Source of the DNA: an uncultured Bacteroidales bacterium
GTDB taxonomy: Bacteria > Bacteroidota > Bacteroidia > Bacteroidales > UBA932
Direction: 5' to 3'
Assembly (NCBI GenBank): GCA_947179325.1
Contig: CAMXAU010000008.1
Location: forward strand, 1 to 64,000
DNA: 64,000 nucleotides
The position numbers and the translations under genes are program-made. The notes below the pieces were generated by a model, which was given only the letters and a program-made list of their open reading frames with translations, was not told where the DNA came from and did no database searches. Positions 1 through 9,161 of the stretch are shown piece by piece; the first letter of the stretch is position 1; each line of letters begins with the position of its first letter.

Positions 1-96
1 ACTTCACACCCTTAAACATATGCTAAAAACCCACTAAAAATGGCATCATTACCTTATCTACTTCCAGTTATGCCGCTTTCCTGGTGAACCCATATA

Positions 97-129
97 AAGA
101 AAAACCTCCCTTGAATCAAGGGAGGTTTT
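97..129 (-). terminator. Rho-independent terminator of tRNA-Asp
   Basis: A perfect 12-bp stem (101-112 with 118-129) surrounds a 5-base loop. On the minus strand it is followed by a T-rich run. It begins two bases beyond the 3' end of the minus-strand tRNA-Asp, so it most likely ends that transcript. Confidence 0.8.
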
Positions 130-130
130 G

Positions 131-204
131 CGGTGCGGACGGGACTCGAACCCGCGACCCCAGGCGTGACAGGCCTGTATTCTAACCAGCTGAACTACCG
201 CACC
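131..204 (-). tRNA. tRNA-Asp (anticodon GUC)
   Basis: The minus strand folds into a cloverleaf: acceptor GGTGCGG/CCGCACC, anticodon stem CAGGC/GCCTG around loop CTGTCAC (anticodon GTC), and a T-arm with TTCGAGT. Discriminator base is G, as expected for Asp. CCA is not encoded. A canonical promoter (242-272) lies upstream and a terminator (97-129) directly downstream, so it is a single-gene unit. Confidence 0.95.
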
Positions 205-241
205 AGTTTTGTCAAAGGCATTCGGTTTTCGATTGCGGATG

Positions 242-272
242 CAAAGGTACGCAAAATATTTTGTTCTCCAAA
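242..272 (-). promoter_or_regulatory. Bacteroidota promoter of tRNA-Asp
   Basis: Read on the minus strand: TTTG (269-272), 19 bp, then TACCTTTG (242-249). This matches the Bacteroidota sigma-70 consensus TTTG-N19-TAnnTTTG and sits 38 bp upstream of the tRNA 5' end. Confidence 0.8.
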
Positions 273-353
273 TTTTTCTTGGAAAATTTTATGGAAAAAG
301 TTAAAAAATATCATGAAATCATCCCTAAGGCACTTTCTCAGCGTTAAAATTGC

Positions 354-361
354 TATCTTTG
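354..361 (+). promoter_or_regulatory. -7 box, candidate promoter of uvrA
   Basis: TATCTTTG matches the Bacteroidota -7 consensus TAnnTTTG. The -33 element is weak (TTTC at 334-337, spacing 16). It implies a leader of about 130 bases before the uvrA start at 500. Confidence 0.5.
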
Positions 362-499
362 AAAGATTGTTTTGCTGTTTTGTCACCATGTGGAACGCGG
401 CATGGCAATGAAAATGGGGCAAGGCTGATTATTCTTACGCATAAATCAAGGGAATGGGAAGCCAGCTTGCGAAAATTCAGGTCTATAATTGGATTTTAT

Positions 500-3379
500 A
501 TGGCAGATGGAGGAAATATTCTGATCAAGGGGGCAAAGGTCAATAATCTGAAGAATGTTACCGTGGAGATACCTCGTGGCAAGTTTATCGTTGTAACGGG
601 GATTTCAGGGTCGGGAAAGTCTTCCCTGGCCTTTGATACATTGTTTGCAGAGGGGCAGAGGAGGTTTGCGGAGAGCCTGTCGTCATATGCAAGGCAGTTT
701 CTCGGCAGGATGTCAAAGCCTGACGTGGAGATGATTGAGGGGATTCCTCCTGCGATTGCCATAGAGCAGCGTGTCAATACACGGAATCCTCGTTCTACTA
801 TAGCTACAAGTACTGAGATATATGATTACCTGCGTATTCTTTTTGCGAGGATAGGACGTACATATTCCCCGATTTCAGGAAATGAGGTGAAATGCCATAG
901 TGTCAACGATGTCATGGACTATATCCTGTCAAGAACATCCGGGGCGATATACATATTGGCTGACTTTGGATGGGGCGGAAGGGAAGACAAGGTTGAGACT
1001 ATGCTCCGTTTCAAGGAAGAGGGATATTCGAGGTTCTTCACAGACAAGGCTATACGTATAGAGGAGGTGATGCAGTTGGCGGACACAGGGAATTATCCGT
1101 CAGAGCTGTATCTGCTTGTGGACAGGCTGAAGATGAAGGACAGCTTTGGCGTGGAGGAGATGGAGGATCTCAGGACAAGGCTTCTTTCATCTGTGCAGGC
1201 TGCGTTTGATAAAGGTGATGGGACAATCTGGGTCAGGCATGAGAATCCTGCAGCTTCAGGGGATGGCTCTGCAGAGATGAAGCAGTTCATTAACCGGTTT
1301 GAGGCGGACGGGATGTCTTTCAGCGAACCTGATGAATATATGTTCAGTTTCAACAGTCCGCTGGGGGCCTGTCCTGTATGTGGCGGATTGGGCAAGATAA
1401 TAGGTATAAGCGAGGACCTTGTTGTTCCGGACAAGAGCAAAAGCATCTACGACGGTGCCATCGCATGCTGGCGCGGGGAGAAGATGGGATGGTTCAAGGA
1501 TCATCTGGTAAGGAATGCTGCGAGGTATGGTATTCCTGTATTTGAACCTTACCATAATCTTACGGAAGCGCAGAAAGACCTTATATGGAAAGGGTATCAG
1601 GCTGATAGTGAGGATGATTCTATCATAGGGCTCAATGAATTCTTCAAATGGGTCGAATCCAACAAGTATAAGATCCAGTATAAATATATGCTGAGCCGTT
1701 ATTCCGGCAAGACAGTCTGCCGTGAATGTTCAGGCAGCCGTCTACGCAAGGAGGCACTCTATGTAAGGATAGGTGGGAAGAATATAAATGAACTCCTGAA
1801 CATGAATGTGGAGCAGATGATGGATTTTCTGGAGAACCTGCAGCTGACAGGATATGAACGGAGCATAGGCGGGAAGGCTATAGATGAAATCCTGTCACGC
1901 CTGCAGTACATAAAGGATGTCGGCCTTGCATATCTTACGCTGAACAGGGCGTCAAATACCCTTTCCGGAGGAGAAAGCCAGAGGATAAATCTTGTGACGG
2001 CCCTTGGAAGTTCACTTGTCGGATCTCTGTATATACTTGACGAGCCGAGTATCGGGCTTCATCCACGTGATACCGACAGGCTCATATCTGTATTGAAACG
2101 CCTTAGGGATATCGGGAATACTGTAGTTGTCGTGGAGCACGATGAGGAGATCATGCGTGCAGCAGACCTGCTTATAGATATCGGCCCAAAGGCAGGGATC
2201 AATGGCGGAAGGATAGTGTTCAGCGGAAAACTGGGCGGGAAACTTGGCCGCAAGGAAATCGACAGTTCATTGACTTTGCAGTATCTTGAGGGAGTGAGGC
2301 CGCGTTGTGACAGAAAGAAGCATACATGGAATTACTCCATTGTAGTGGAGGGAGCTATGGAGCATAACCTGAAAGACATAAATGTCAGCTTCCCTCTCGG
2401 TGTCTTGACTGTGGTTACAGGTGTCAGCGGAAGCGGAAAGTCATCCCTTGTCGGAGATATCCTTTATCCTGCACTTTTCAGGCATATCAACCAGACTGGG
2501 TCTGCACCTGGCACATTCAGGCATCTCGGCGGAAACCTTGACCGGATAGCCCAGGTCGAGTATGTCGATCAGAATCCTATAGGGAAAAGCTCACGCTCAA
2601 ATGCGGTCACATATCTGAAAATATATGATGACATACGCAAACTGCTTTCTGAGCAGCAGTACGCGAAGCTCAACGGGTATACTCCATCGCATTTTTCCTT
2701 CAACATGGAGGGAGGGCGTTGTCCGGAGTGCCAGGGTGAGGGATTTGTCAAGATCGGGATGCAGTTCATGGCTGATGTGACCATGACATGTGAAGCCTGC
2801 GGTGGAAAGAGGTTCAAGCAGGATATACTTGAAGTCAGGTACAAGGGCAGGAACATTGATGACATACTGAATATGAGCGTAGAGGAGGCCATTGGCTTTT
2901 TCGGGAGCCAGGACGATGCCTCTGCAAAACGTATTGCAGAGAGGCTGCAATCGCTTGTTGATGTCGGGCTGTCGTACATAAAGCTCGGACAGAGCAGCAG
3001 CACCCTTTCCGGAGGAGAAAGCCAGAGGATAAAGCTGGCCTATTTCCTGTCCATGAGCGAGCAGCAGGCAAAACCGTCCGGGAAGAAGATAATGTTTATC
3101 TTTGATGAGCCTACTACCGGGCTTCATTTCTATGATGTGGAGAAACTTCTGAAATCCTTTGATGCGCTTATATCAAAGGGGCACAGCATCGTGGTTGTCG
3201 AACATAACCTGGATGTAATCAGGGCTGCGGACTGGGTTATCGACCTTGGACCAGATGCCGGTGATGCCGGTGGCCAGGTTGTGTTTGAAGGAACTCCTGA
3301 AGAACTCATAGACAGAGGTGACACATTCACAGCCATGTACCTCAGGAAGTCTTTGGAGGGTCAACGACAAGGACTATGA
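500..3379 (+). CDS. uvrA: Excinuclease ABC subunit A
   Basis: UvrA recognises bulky DNA lesions and loads UvrB in nucleotide excision repair. The 959-residue protein has two ABC ATPase halves: Walker A GISGSGKS (34-41) with signature LSGGESQR (488-495), then Walker A GVSGSGKS (641-648) with a second LSGGESQR (836-843). Zinc-type CxxC pairs occur at C291/C294 and C407/C410, and CPEC and CEAC in the second half. Length fits the family. The start at 500 was chosen because the UvrA N-terminus ([14 protein letters not shown]) begins there; the open frame extends to 350 without family similarity. The last 38 bp overlap the 3' end of the convergent fimbrillin-like gene. Bacteroidota often carry several UvrA paralogues, so this may not be the only copy. 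Confidence 0.95.
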   Translation: MADGGNILIKGAKVNNLKNVTVEIPRGKFIVVTGISGSGKSSLAFDTLFAEGQRRFAESLSSYARQFLGRMSKPDVEMIEGIPPAIAIEQRVNTRNPRSTIATSTEIYDYLRILFARIGRTYSPISGNEVKCHSVNDVMDYILSRTSGAIYILADFGWGGREDKVETMLRFKEEGYSRFFTDKAIRIEEVMQLADTGNYPSELYLLVDRLKMKDSFGVEEMEDLRTRLLSSVQAAFDKGDGTIWVRHENPAASGDGSAEMKQFINRFEADGMSFSEPDEYMFSFNSPLGACPVCGGLGKIIGISEDLVVPDKSKSIYDGAIACWRGEKMGWFKDHLVRNAARYGIPVFEPYHNLTEAQKDLIWKGYQADSEDDSIIGLNEFFKWVESNKYKIQYKYMLSRYSGKTVCRECSGSRLRKEALYVRIGGKNINELLNMNVEQMMDFLENLQLTGYERSIGGKAIDEILSRLQYIKDVGLAYLTLNRASNTLSGGESQRINLVTALGSSLVGSLYILDEPSIGLHPRDTDRLISVLKRLRDIGNTVVVVEHDEEIMRAADLLIDIGPKAGINGGRIVFSGKLGGKLGRKEIDSSLTLQYLEGVRPRCDRKKHTWNYSIVVEGAMEHNLKDINVSFPLGVLTVVTGVSGSGKSSLVGDILYPALFRHINQTGSAPGTFRHLGGNLDRIAQVEYVDQNPIGKSSRSNAVTYLKIYDDIRKLLSEQQYAKLNGYTPSHFSFNMEGGRCPECQGEGFVKIGMQFMADVTMTCEACGGKRFKQDILEVRYKGRNIDDILNMSVEEAIGFFGSQDDASAKRIAERLQSLVDVGLSYIKLGQSSSTLSGGESQRIKLAYFLSMSEQQAKPSGKKIMFIFDEPTTGLHFYDVEKLLKSFDALISKGHSIVVVEHNLDVIRAADWVIDLGPDAGDAGGQVVFEGTPEELIDRGDTFTAMYLRKSLEGQRQGL

Positions 3380-4631
3380 GTTCGCTGTCGTCAATTGGCT
3401 CTCCTGCCTCAATGAGGATAAGCCCGCTTCCTGTACCTGTCAGATTCAGGACGAATCCTTTGCCGTCTTCATCTATGGTGTAGTCATAGATCCCGTTTTC
3501 ATGGTCGAATTCCAGGTATTCGATACCAAGGTCAAGAGGTGTGAATCCAGGCTTGTATTCACATCTGACATGGATGGTGTCTCCTACTCTTCCATGTATG
3601 TATCCCTTGGGGCTGACATCCAGATAAGTCTCTCCCTGGTATACCAGACCTGTCTTGTCCACTCTCCATCTGCATTCCGGCAGCCCCTGTCCTTCCGGTC
3701 TGACTGTGATATGGTAATGGCAATTCCTCTCAACGTCGAAGCTGGATACATCATCTCCAAGATAGAATCTGTAGACAAGTCCTTTCCCCGGCATGGAATA
3801 ATAGTCACTGGATATGTAGTCTGCAGTCATCTCGATGTATGAGCACTTCCATTCCAGAGGGTCATCTTCATCGAAAAGCTTATCAGCATGGTCCTCTATA
3901 TTGCCGAGCGGTTCTCCCTGCATGTTCTCAAGGAGGTAGAGGCTTGTTTCACCGCTTATCTGCCCCGTGCTGTTGGTGTTCAATGCACTGATGTCACCTT
4001 CATTACGTATGAATCCGACTGCATAGATGTCATCTGCTGTGTTGACCTTGCTTTCTTTGAACATCATGACACTCTTAGGGCAGCTGCATATCCGGATGTC
4101 CTTTACGCTGAATTCTACATCGTCATCAAGCGCGCTTCTGTCAATGCTTACTGAAACCTTTGCCATAGTCCGTGTCAGCTGGACAATAATCTCTCTTTCA
4201 TCAGTGACGGTGAATCTCTCATTTTTTCCGCTCATCGGGATTCCCGCCCTGTAATCATCCGGATATGCCATGTAATACCGGTATTCAAGCAGTTCATCAA
4301 GGTTGCTGCATGGCATGCGGAATCCTGTGTTTACACATGCATATATGGAATATGCACATCCTTTCAGAAGATTTACTTCATGACAGAATCCGTCAGGCCT
4401 GGCAGACAGTTGTCCGGAAGGGATGTACAGCTTCTGTTCAAGCAGTCCATCGCTGTTGAAGATGAAAATGTTAGCATCGCTTATCTTCATCTCATCCGGT
4501 GAGGCGGACTTTGTGAACATTTCTGTCAGGAGCACTATGCCTATGCTCCCGTCCCCGGTTCCGTCTATACTGTCTGCGCTGCATGAACTGAGCAGCAGGG
4601 CAAATACTCCGTATCTCAAGTATCTTTTCAT
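3342..4631 (-). CDS. Fimbrillin-like (DUF4906-type) surface lipoprotein
   Basis: A 429-residue exported lipoprotein: MKRYLRYGVFALLLSSC gives a signal peptide with lipid-modified Cys17. The body resembles Mfa1/FimA/DUF4906 fimbrial proteins of Bacteroidales (an N-terminal beta domain with a 'DANIFIFNSDG' strand, then an Ig-like C-terminal domain ending in VVDPPKTS). An upstream in-frame ATG at 4679 would overlap the preceding gene; 4631 puts the signal peptide at the N-terminus and leaves a 16-bp gap. It is the second gene of a two-gene operon with the fimbrillin at 4648-5703 and overlaps uvrA tail to tail. A role as fimbrial subunit or anchor is inferred from fold and pairing only. Confidence 0.7.
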   Translation of the reverse strand: MKRYLRYGVFALLLSSCSADSIDGTGDGSIGIVLLTEMFTKSASPDEMKISDANIFIFNSDGLLEQKLYIPSGQLSARPDGFCHEVNLLKGCAYSIYACVNTGFRMPCSNLDELLEYRYYMAYPDDYRAGIPMSGKNERFTVTDEREIIVQLTRTMAKVSVSIDRSALDDDVEFSVKDIRICSCPKSVMMFKESKVNTADDIYAVGFIRNEGDISALNTNSTGQISGETSLYLLENMQGEPLGNIEDHADKLFDEDDPLEWKCSYIEMTADYISSDYYSMPGKGLVYRFYLGDDVSSFDVERNCHYHITVRPEGQGLPECRWRVDKTGLVYQGETYLDVSPKGYIHGRVGDTIHVRCEYKPGFTPLDLGIEYLEFDHENGIYDYTIDEDGKGFVLNLTGTGSGLILIEAGEPIDDSELIVLVVDPPKTS

Positions 4632-4647
4632 GATTTTGCCTGATTTT

Positions 4648-5703
4648 TTAGAATACAATAGTTTCATTATCCTTCTCATTCCATGGGACTATCTTTCCTG
4701 TTACCTTTACCTGCATTCCGTTGACTGGGATGTCCGGGTCTGGGGTACCTGTCCTGTTTATGGTGATGTCGTACAGGTATATCGCGTTCCTTTCAATGCC
4801 GCCTCTTCCGAATGGCTCCCTGTTTATGGTGATAGGGTAGTAGTAGAGATTGCCCCTTACCCTGCCCTCTATTACAAGTCTTGTAAAAGGTGAGCCCGAA
4901 GTCTCCGCTATGTGGTCGCATGGGTAACAAAATAGCCTGATCGGGTCAGGTATCCCTTTGGCACTCACCTTTTCTATTTGATGAATAAGCATTTCTTTAT
5001 GTGCAAAGCTGTTCGCTGCAGTCTCATCGAAAGCCCCGAAATTCACTATATGTCCGGGGCTTGAATCATCTCCATGGATGAAATTGCATTCTGCGTTTAC
5101 ATTTGTCAGGTATATCCTCACATCAGTCAGGTCTTCATTTTCATATTCCGTCCCGAGAAAATCAGCCCTCAGCGTATTGATGCATATCTGTGACATCAGC
5201 CTGTCCATTCCTATTTCATAGCATGTCTCCGAGCCGGCCTGGATTATGGCTTCGCCTGTCATTGCCGGAAGGTCGGGATTGTCTGTTGAAAGCTGGATTG
5301 ATTCCTCCAGCAGTGCTTCGTATGAATTTATCCATCTCCAGCTGTCCATGTCCCTGTGCGGATTCGCTATTGCTACAAGAAGCCTCTCTCCTGTCCTTGA
5401 AGCCACCTTTACCCTGTTGCCTGAAACCCTCTGGTATGAATCAAGTCTTCGCAGCCTGTCGTTCATGAATATGAATACATCTGTGGCGGCTTCTTCTGAT
5501 GAGTTGCCAGGGTGCAGCACTATATCTGTCCAGGTGCTTTCCCCTGTGGAGCCGGCATGGCCAGTGTCATCCGTGTCCACAGAGGTGCATCCGTATACCA
5601 AGGCCGGAAAGAACCATAGAAAGGCAATGGCACGAGCGTGCGTTAGGCAGATTGTAGTGATTGAGACATTAAGAAAGTGTGTTGTGTTCCGGCCCTTTTT
5701 CAT
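4648..5703 (-). CDS. Mfa1/FimA-family fimbrillin-like lipoprotein
   Basis: A 351-residue protein with an unusually long N-region, a hydrophobic stretch at about residues 25-37 and a lipobox-like Cys39 (ALVYGC). The body fits the Bacteroidales fimbrillin pattern: 'DVFIFMNDRLRRLDSY' near the start and a C-terminal strand block (NAIYLYDITINRTG, later VKVTGKIVPW) typical of FimA/Mfa1 pilins, in which lipoprotein export and N-terminal cleavage precede polymerisation. It is first in a two-gene minus-strand operon. No other fimbrial genes (anchors, tip proteins) lie nearby. The long signal region may reflect a misplaced start, but no later ATG keeps the signal peptide. Confidence 0.7.
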   Translation of the reverse strand: MKKGRNTTHFLNVSITTICLTHARAIAFLWFFPALVYGCTSVDTDDTGHAGSTGESTWTDIVLHPGNSSEEAATDVFIFMNDRLRRLDSYQRVSGNRVKVASRTGERLLVAIANPHRDMDSWRWINSYEALLEESIQLSTDNPDLPAMTGEAIIQAGSETCYEIGMDRLMSQICINTLRADFLGTEYENEDLTDVRIYLTNVNAECNFIHGDDSSPGHIVNFGAFDETAANSFAHKEMLIHQIEKVSAKGIPDPIRLFCYPCDHIAETSGSPFTRLVIEGRVRGNLYYYPITINREPFGRGGIERNAIYLYDITINRTGTPDPDIPVNGMQVKVTGKIVPWNEKDNETIVF

Positions 5704-5864
5704 GACTTTTCATTTAAAATTCAGTTCTGCAAATCTTGGGAAATCCTCCAGTAACGGCAAATTAATGTGGCGAAATGCAGGCAGATTTTTCTCTTTTTTA
5801 CTGTTTTTTCTTTTTTTGATAATCTTTTCTTGTCATGTTTCTCTTTTTGTATGCTTTTTCTTTA

Positions 5865-5890
5865 TAAATTTGAGCGTTTTAACGTTAAAA
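5865..5890 (+). promoter_or_regulatory. -7 box and 14-bp palindrome before the DUF47 gene
   Basis: TAAATTTG at 5865-5872 fits the -7 consensus. The perfect palindrome TTTTAACGTTAAAA (5877-5890) sits where transcription would begin and ends one base before the ATG at 5892. The position suits an operator or a very short leader; no regulator is identifiable. Confidence 0.4.
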
Positions 5891-5891
5891 T

Positions 5892-6545
5892 ATGAACTTG
5901 TTCAAGATAAGAAAGCGCAGGCAATTTCTTTCGAAATCGCATCTGCTGCCGATTTTTACCAGGCAGGCGGTCTATGTTGTAGATGCCTCTGAGGCACTTT
6001 ATCAGATGATGAAGTCGACAGGCCTTTCCGAATGGAAAAGGCTGGAGAAGGAAGTAAAGCAATATGAGATACAGGGTGATGCGATACTTGCAGAATTCTA
6101 TGAGGAAATCTATGACAGGTTTATCCCAGCACTGGACCGCGATGACGTCCAGACCATTGCCATGGATATAGACATATTCCTGGACCAGATTAACGGGTCT
6201 GCAAAGTCCCTGTTGCTATATCTTCCTGAAAAGATTGACCAGCAGCTTATTGACCTGGCGCAATACATCAGGGCAGAGGCGGATGCACTGAAGGAGATAA
6301 TATCGCTTCTGTCAAATGTCAAGGAAAATTTCTCCGCCATTGTAATGCAATGTGACCGCATTACGGAGCTGGAGCATGCCGCAGATGATGCGTATGAAGA
6401 TTATATCGGCGAGATATTCCATAATGAGAAGAATGCAATAGAGCTGATGAAATACAAGAATATTGCAGAGACATTAGAGGATGCTACAGATTCGGCCAAG
6501 AAAGTCTCAGACCATATACGCAAGCTTCTTCTTCGCTATATATAG
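5892..6545 (+). CDS. DUF47 family protein (PhoU-like, phosphate transport accessory)
   Basis: A 217-residue all-helical protein of the DUF47/PhoU-like family; members usually partner a PiT-type phosphate permease and modulate its activity. Conserved acidic helices are visible (RITELEHAADDAYEDYI around residues 155-171, and DATDSAKKVSDHIRK near the end). There is no signal peptide, so it is cytosolic. The usual pit permease does not follow: the next genes are the convergent nqr operon. It is therefore an orphan or is paired with a permease elsewhere. It is transcribed alone, between a palindromic promoter region and a bidirectional terminator. Confidence 0.85.
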   Translation: MNLFKIRKRRQFLSKSHLLPIFTRQAVYVVDASEALYQMMKSTGLSEWKRLEKEVKQYEIQGDAILAEFYEEIYDRFIPALDRDDVQTIAMDIDIFLDQINGSAKSLLLYLPEKIDQQLIDLAQYIRAEADALKEIISLLSNVKENFSAIVMQCDRITELEHAADDAYEDYIGEIFHNEKNAIELMKYKNIAETLEDATDSAKKVSDHIRKLLLRYI

Positions 6546-6571
6546 CCAGACTTTTCAGCGCGTGGTAAACA

Positions 6572-6608
6572 TAAAAAAACCGGGGCAGTCATCTGTCCCG
6601 GCTTTTTT
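6572..6608. terminator. Bidirectional Rho-independent terminator
   Basis: Stem CCGGGGCAG/CTGTCCCGG (6580-6601, one G-T pair, loop TCAT) is flanked by A7 on the left and T6 on the right. It can therefore stop both the plus-strand DUF47 transcript and the minus-strand nqr operon. Confidence 0.85.
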
Positions 6609-6620
6609 ATGTTGAATCGG

Positions 6621-7889
6621 CTATGCACCGAAGTTGTCGAAGAGGATGTTCTCAGGTGGAACTCCGAGGCTGTCAAGCAGATTTACTACAGACTGCGCCA
6701 TCATTGGAGGTCCGCACATCAGGTAGATGATGTCCTCTGGGTTCTCATGCTGCTTGAGGTATGTCTCGTAGAGCACATTGTGTACAAATCCTGCGGTATA
6801 TGCAACTCCTGCTGCATCAGCCTCTGGATCCGGACGGTCAAGGGCAAGATTGAACTTGAAGTTAGGGAACTCTTTCTCGATTTCATGGTAGTCCTCAAGA
6901 TAGAATGCCTCCTTAAGGCTACGCGCACCGTAGAAGAAGTTTACCTTCTTGTCTGTCTTCTCTGTCTTGAAGAGGTGCATGATGTGGCTGCGCATAGGTG
7001 CCATACCTGCTCCACCGCCGATGAATACAAGCTCCTGGTCTGCAGGGAGGTTCTCCGGCATGAAGAATTCTCCGTAAGGTCCTGAGATTGTAACCTTGTC
7101 CCCTGGTTTCAGGGAGTAGATGTATGAAGAGCATACTCCTGGGTTTACAGGAAGGAATTTCCTTGTTGCCCTGTCAATAGGAGGTGTGGCGATACGTACA
7201 TTCAGCTTGATGATGTCACCCTCTGCAGGGTAGCAGGCCATAGAATATGCGCGGAGTGTCGGGGTCGGGTTGACCATCTTCAGGTCGAATACACCCATCT
7301 TCTCCCAGTCTTCGCGGTACTGCTCGTCAACATCGATGTTCTTGTAGTCAACAGTGATTGCAGGGACATCGACCTGGATGTATCCGCCAGACTTGAAGTG
7401 AAGATGTTCTCCTTCAGGAAGCTTCACGACAAATTCCTTGATGAATGTCGCTACGTTATGGTTGGAGATAACCTCGCATTCCCATTTCTTCACGCTGAGT
7501 GCAGACTCTGCGATTGAGATCTTCATGTCTTCCTTGACCTTAACCTGGCAGCCAAGTCTCCAGTTGTCATTGATCTGCTTGCGGTTGAAAAAGCCTACCT
7601 CTGTAGGGAGAATAGTTCCGCCCCCTTCAGTGACACGGCATTTGCACTGTCCGCAGCTTCCTTTACCTCCACATGCAGAAGAAAGGAAAATCTTCTGTTC
7701 TGCAAGTGTGTTGAGAAGCGATGAGCCTGGTGTTACCTCTATTTCCTTCTTTCCGTCATTGATGCTGATCTTGACTTTGCCTGAAGGTGTCAGTTTAGCC
7801 TTGATGAAAAGCAGAAGAGCTACCAGGATAATGGTGATTACCACAATGGCTATCACCGAAACGAGTATTGTAGTTGTCAATTCGTTCAT
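6621..7889 (-). CDS. nqrF: Na+-translocating NADH:quinone reductase subunit F
   Basis: NqrF is the electron entry subunit: it oxidises NADH via FAD and passes electrons to a 2Fe-2S centre on the cytoplasmic side of the inner membrane. The 422-residue protein has one N-terminal membrane helix (about 7-29), a ferredoxin domain with cluster ligands C73, C79, C82 and C114 in CGGKGSCGQC and RLGC, then a ferredoxin-reductase-like FAD domain (RAYSMAC) and an NAD domain (GGGAGMAPMRSH, MCGPPMM). It is the last gene of nqrABCDEF, 15 bp after nqrE, and is followed by a strong terminator. Confidence 0.97.
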   Translation of the reverse strand: MNELTTTILVSVIAIVVITIILVALLLFIKAKLTPSGKVKISINDGKKEIEVTPGSSLLNTLAEQKIFLSSACGGKGSCGQCKCRVTEGGGTILPTEVGFFNRKQINDNWRLGCQVKVKEDMKISIAESALSVKKWECEVISNHNVATFIKEFVVKLPEGEHLHFKSGGYIQVDVPAITVDYKNIDVDEQYREDWEKMGVFDLKMVNPTPTLRAYSMACYPAEGDIIKLNVRIATPPIDRATRKFLPVNPGVCSSYIYSLKPGDKVTISGPYGEFFMPENLPADQELVFIGGGAGMAPMRSHIMHLFKTEKTDKKVNFFYGARSLKEAFYLEDYHEIEKEFPNFKFNLALDRPDPEADAAGVAYTAGFVHNVLYETYLKQHENPEDIIYLMCGPPMMAQSVVNLLDSLGVPPENILFDNFGA

Positions 7890-7904
7890 TCCAAATCCTC
7901 CTGA

Positions 7905-8519
7905 TTAAAGCTGTATACCCATAAACGTCATGAATGCAATACCCATGAGGCCTACTGTGATGAATGTGATTCCGAGTCCGCGCAGAGGTGCAGGAACTTT
8001 TGAATATTCCATTTTCTCCCTGATTGCGGCAAGTGCCACGATTGCGAGGAACCAGCCGATACCGGAGCCGAGGGCAAATACAGTAGCTTCACCGAGATTT
8101 GCATAGTCCCTTTCCTGCATGAAGAGCGAGCCTCCGAGGATAGCACAGTTCACTGCAATCAGAGGAAGGAAGATACCCAGCGATGAATAAAGGGCAGGGG
8201 CGAATTTCTCCACCACCATCTCCACAATCTGCACTATTGCTGCAATGACTGCGATGAATACAATGAAACTGAGGAAGCTGAGGTCAACGCTTGCATATTT
8301 CTCTCCAAGCCAGCCCAGTGCACCGGGCTTGAGGAGATATTCGTTCAACATGTAGTTGATCGGAAGCGTGACAAGCAGCACGAAGATAACAGCGACACCC
8401 AAACCGGTAGCTGTCTTCACATTCTTTGATACCGCCAGATATGAGCACATGCCCAGGAAGTAGGCGAATATCATATTGTCAACAAAGATTGACTTTACGA
8501 ATAAGCTTATATATTCCAT
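7905..8519 (-). CDS. nqrE: Na+-translocating NADH:quinone reductase subunit E
   Basis: An integral membrane subunit of the NQR sodium pump; with NqrD it holds an intramembrane iron-sulfur centre. The 204-residue protein has about six hydrophobic helices and family sequences such as [17 protein letters not shown] near the N-terminus (Cys ligand) and [16 protein letters not shown] in the middle (second Cys). Length and order match the canonical operon. The start follows nqrD by 18 bp. Confidence 0.96.
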   Translation of the reverse strand: MEYISLFVKSIFVDNMIFAYFLGMCSYLAVSKNVKTATGLGVAVIFVLLVTLPINYMLNEYLLKPGALGWLGEKYASVDLSFLSFIVFIAVIAAIVQIVEMVVEKFAPALYSSLGIFLPLIAVNCAILGGSLFMQERDYANLGEATVFALGSGIGWFLAIVALAAIREKMEYSKVPAPLRGLGITFITVGLMGIAFMTFMGIQL

Positions 8520-8537
8520 TTCGATCTGAGTTAGATG

Positions 8538-9158
8538 TTATTTTTCCTGAAGATCCTTCTGAATGCTTCTCTGGATCCATACGATGCATCCGAGGAGTAC
8601 AAGTGCCATCGGAGGGAGGATCATGAGACCGTTGTTCATGTAGCCTGCCTCATAGAATGACTGAGGTATCACCTGGTAGCCAAAGAGGGAACCTGAACCA
8701 AGCAGCTCACGGAAGAATGCGACTACGACCAGGATGATGCCATAGCCGGCTCCGTTTGCAAGACCGTCAAGGAGTGATGGAATCGGCTTGTTTCCAAGTG
8801 CATAAGCCTCGATACGCCCCATGACGATACAGTTCGTGATGATAAGTCCGATATATACGGACAATGTCTTGCTTATGCTGTACGCGTATGCCTTGAGCAC
8901 CTGGTCTACAAGGATTACCATAAGGGCAACGACAACAAGCTGCACGATGATTCGGATACGGTTAGGGATACTGTTCCTGAGCATTGACACGACAAGGCTT
9001 GAAAGTCCTGTCACGATGATCACGGAAAGCGCCATTACCAAAGCTCCTTTCAACTGTACTGTAACAGCGAGGGAGGAGCAGATGCCGAGTACAAGGACTG
9101 TAATAGGGTTGCCCTTGAAGATCGGTTTCAACAATACTTCTTTAAGATTATCTTTCAT
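8538..9158 (-). CDS. nqrD: Na+-translocating NADH:quinone reductase subunit D
   Basis: Membrane subunit homologous to NqrE; the two form a pseudo-symmetric pair around a shared intramembrane Fe-S centre. The 206-residue protein carries LGICSSLAVTVQLK near the N-terminus and NCIVMGRIEAYAL in the middle, both with the conserved Cys positions, and several hydrophobic helices. It starts three bases after the nqrC stop, which suggests translational coupling. Confidence 0.96.
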   Translation of the reverse strand: MKDNLKEVLLKPIFKGNPITVLVLGICSSLAVTVQLKGALVMALSVIIVTGLSSLVVSMLRNSIPNRIRIIVQLVVVALMVILVDQVLKAYAYSISKTLSVYIGLIITNCIVMGRIEAYALGNKPIPSLLDGLANGAGYGIILVVVAFFRELLGSGSLFGYQVIPQSFYEAGYMNNGLMILPPMALVLLGCIVWIQRSIQKDLQEK

Positions 9159-9161
9159 ATA

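Larger units (their letters stand above)
205..499. other. Intergenic region between tRNA-Asp and uvrA
   Basis: AT-rich region holding the divergent tRNA-Asp promoter (242-272) and the uvrA -7 box (354-361). An in-frame extension of uvrA reaches back to 350, but a start there would lie upstream of or on the -7 box and encodes no UvrA-like sequence. No other gene is visible. Confidence 0.6.

Noticed and set aside
2569..3127. Long minus-strand open frames inside uvrA (144 and 176 codons)
   Set aside because: They lie wholly inside a clear gene on the other strand and show no recognisable protein or signal peptide.
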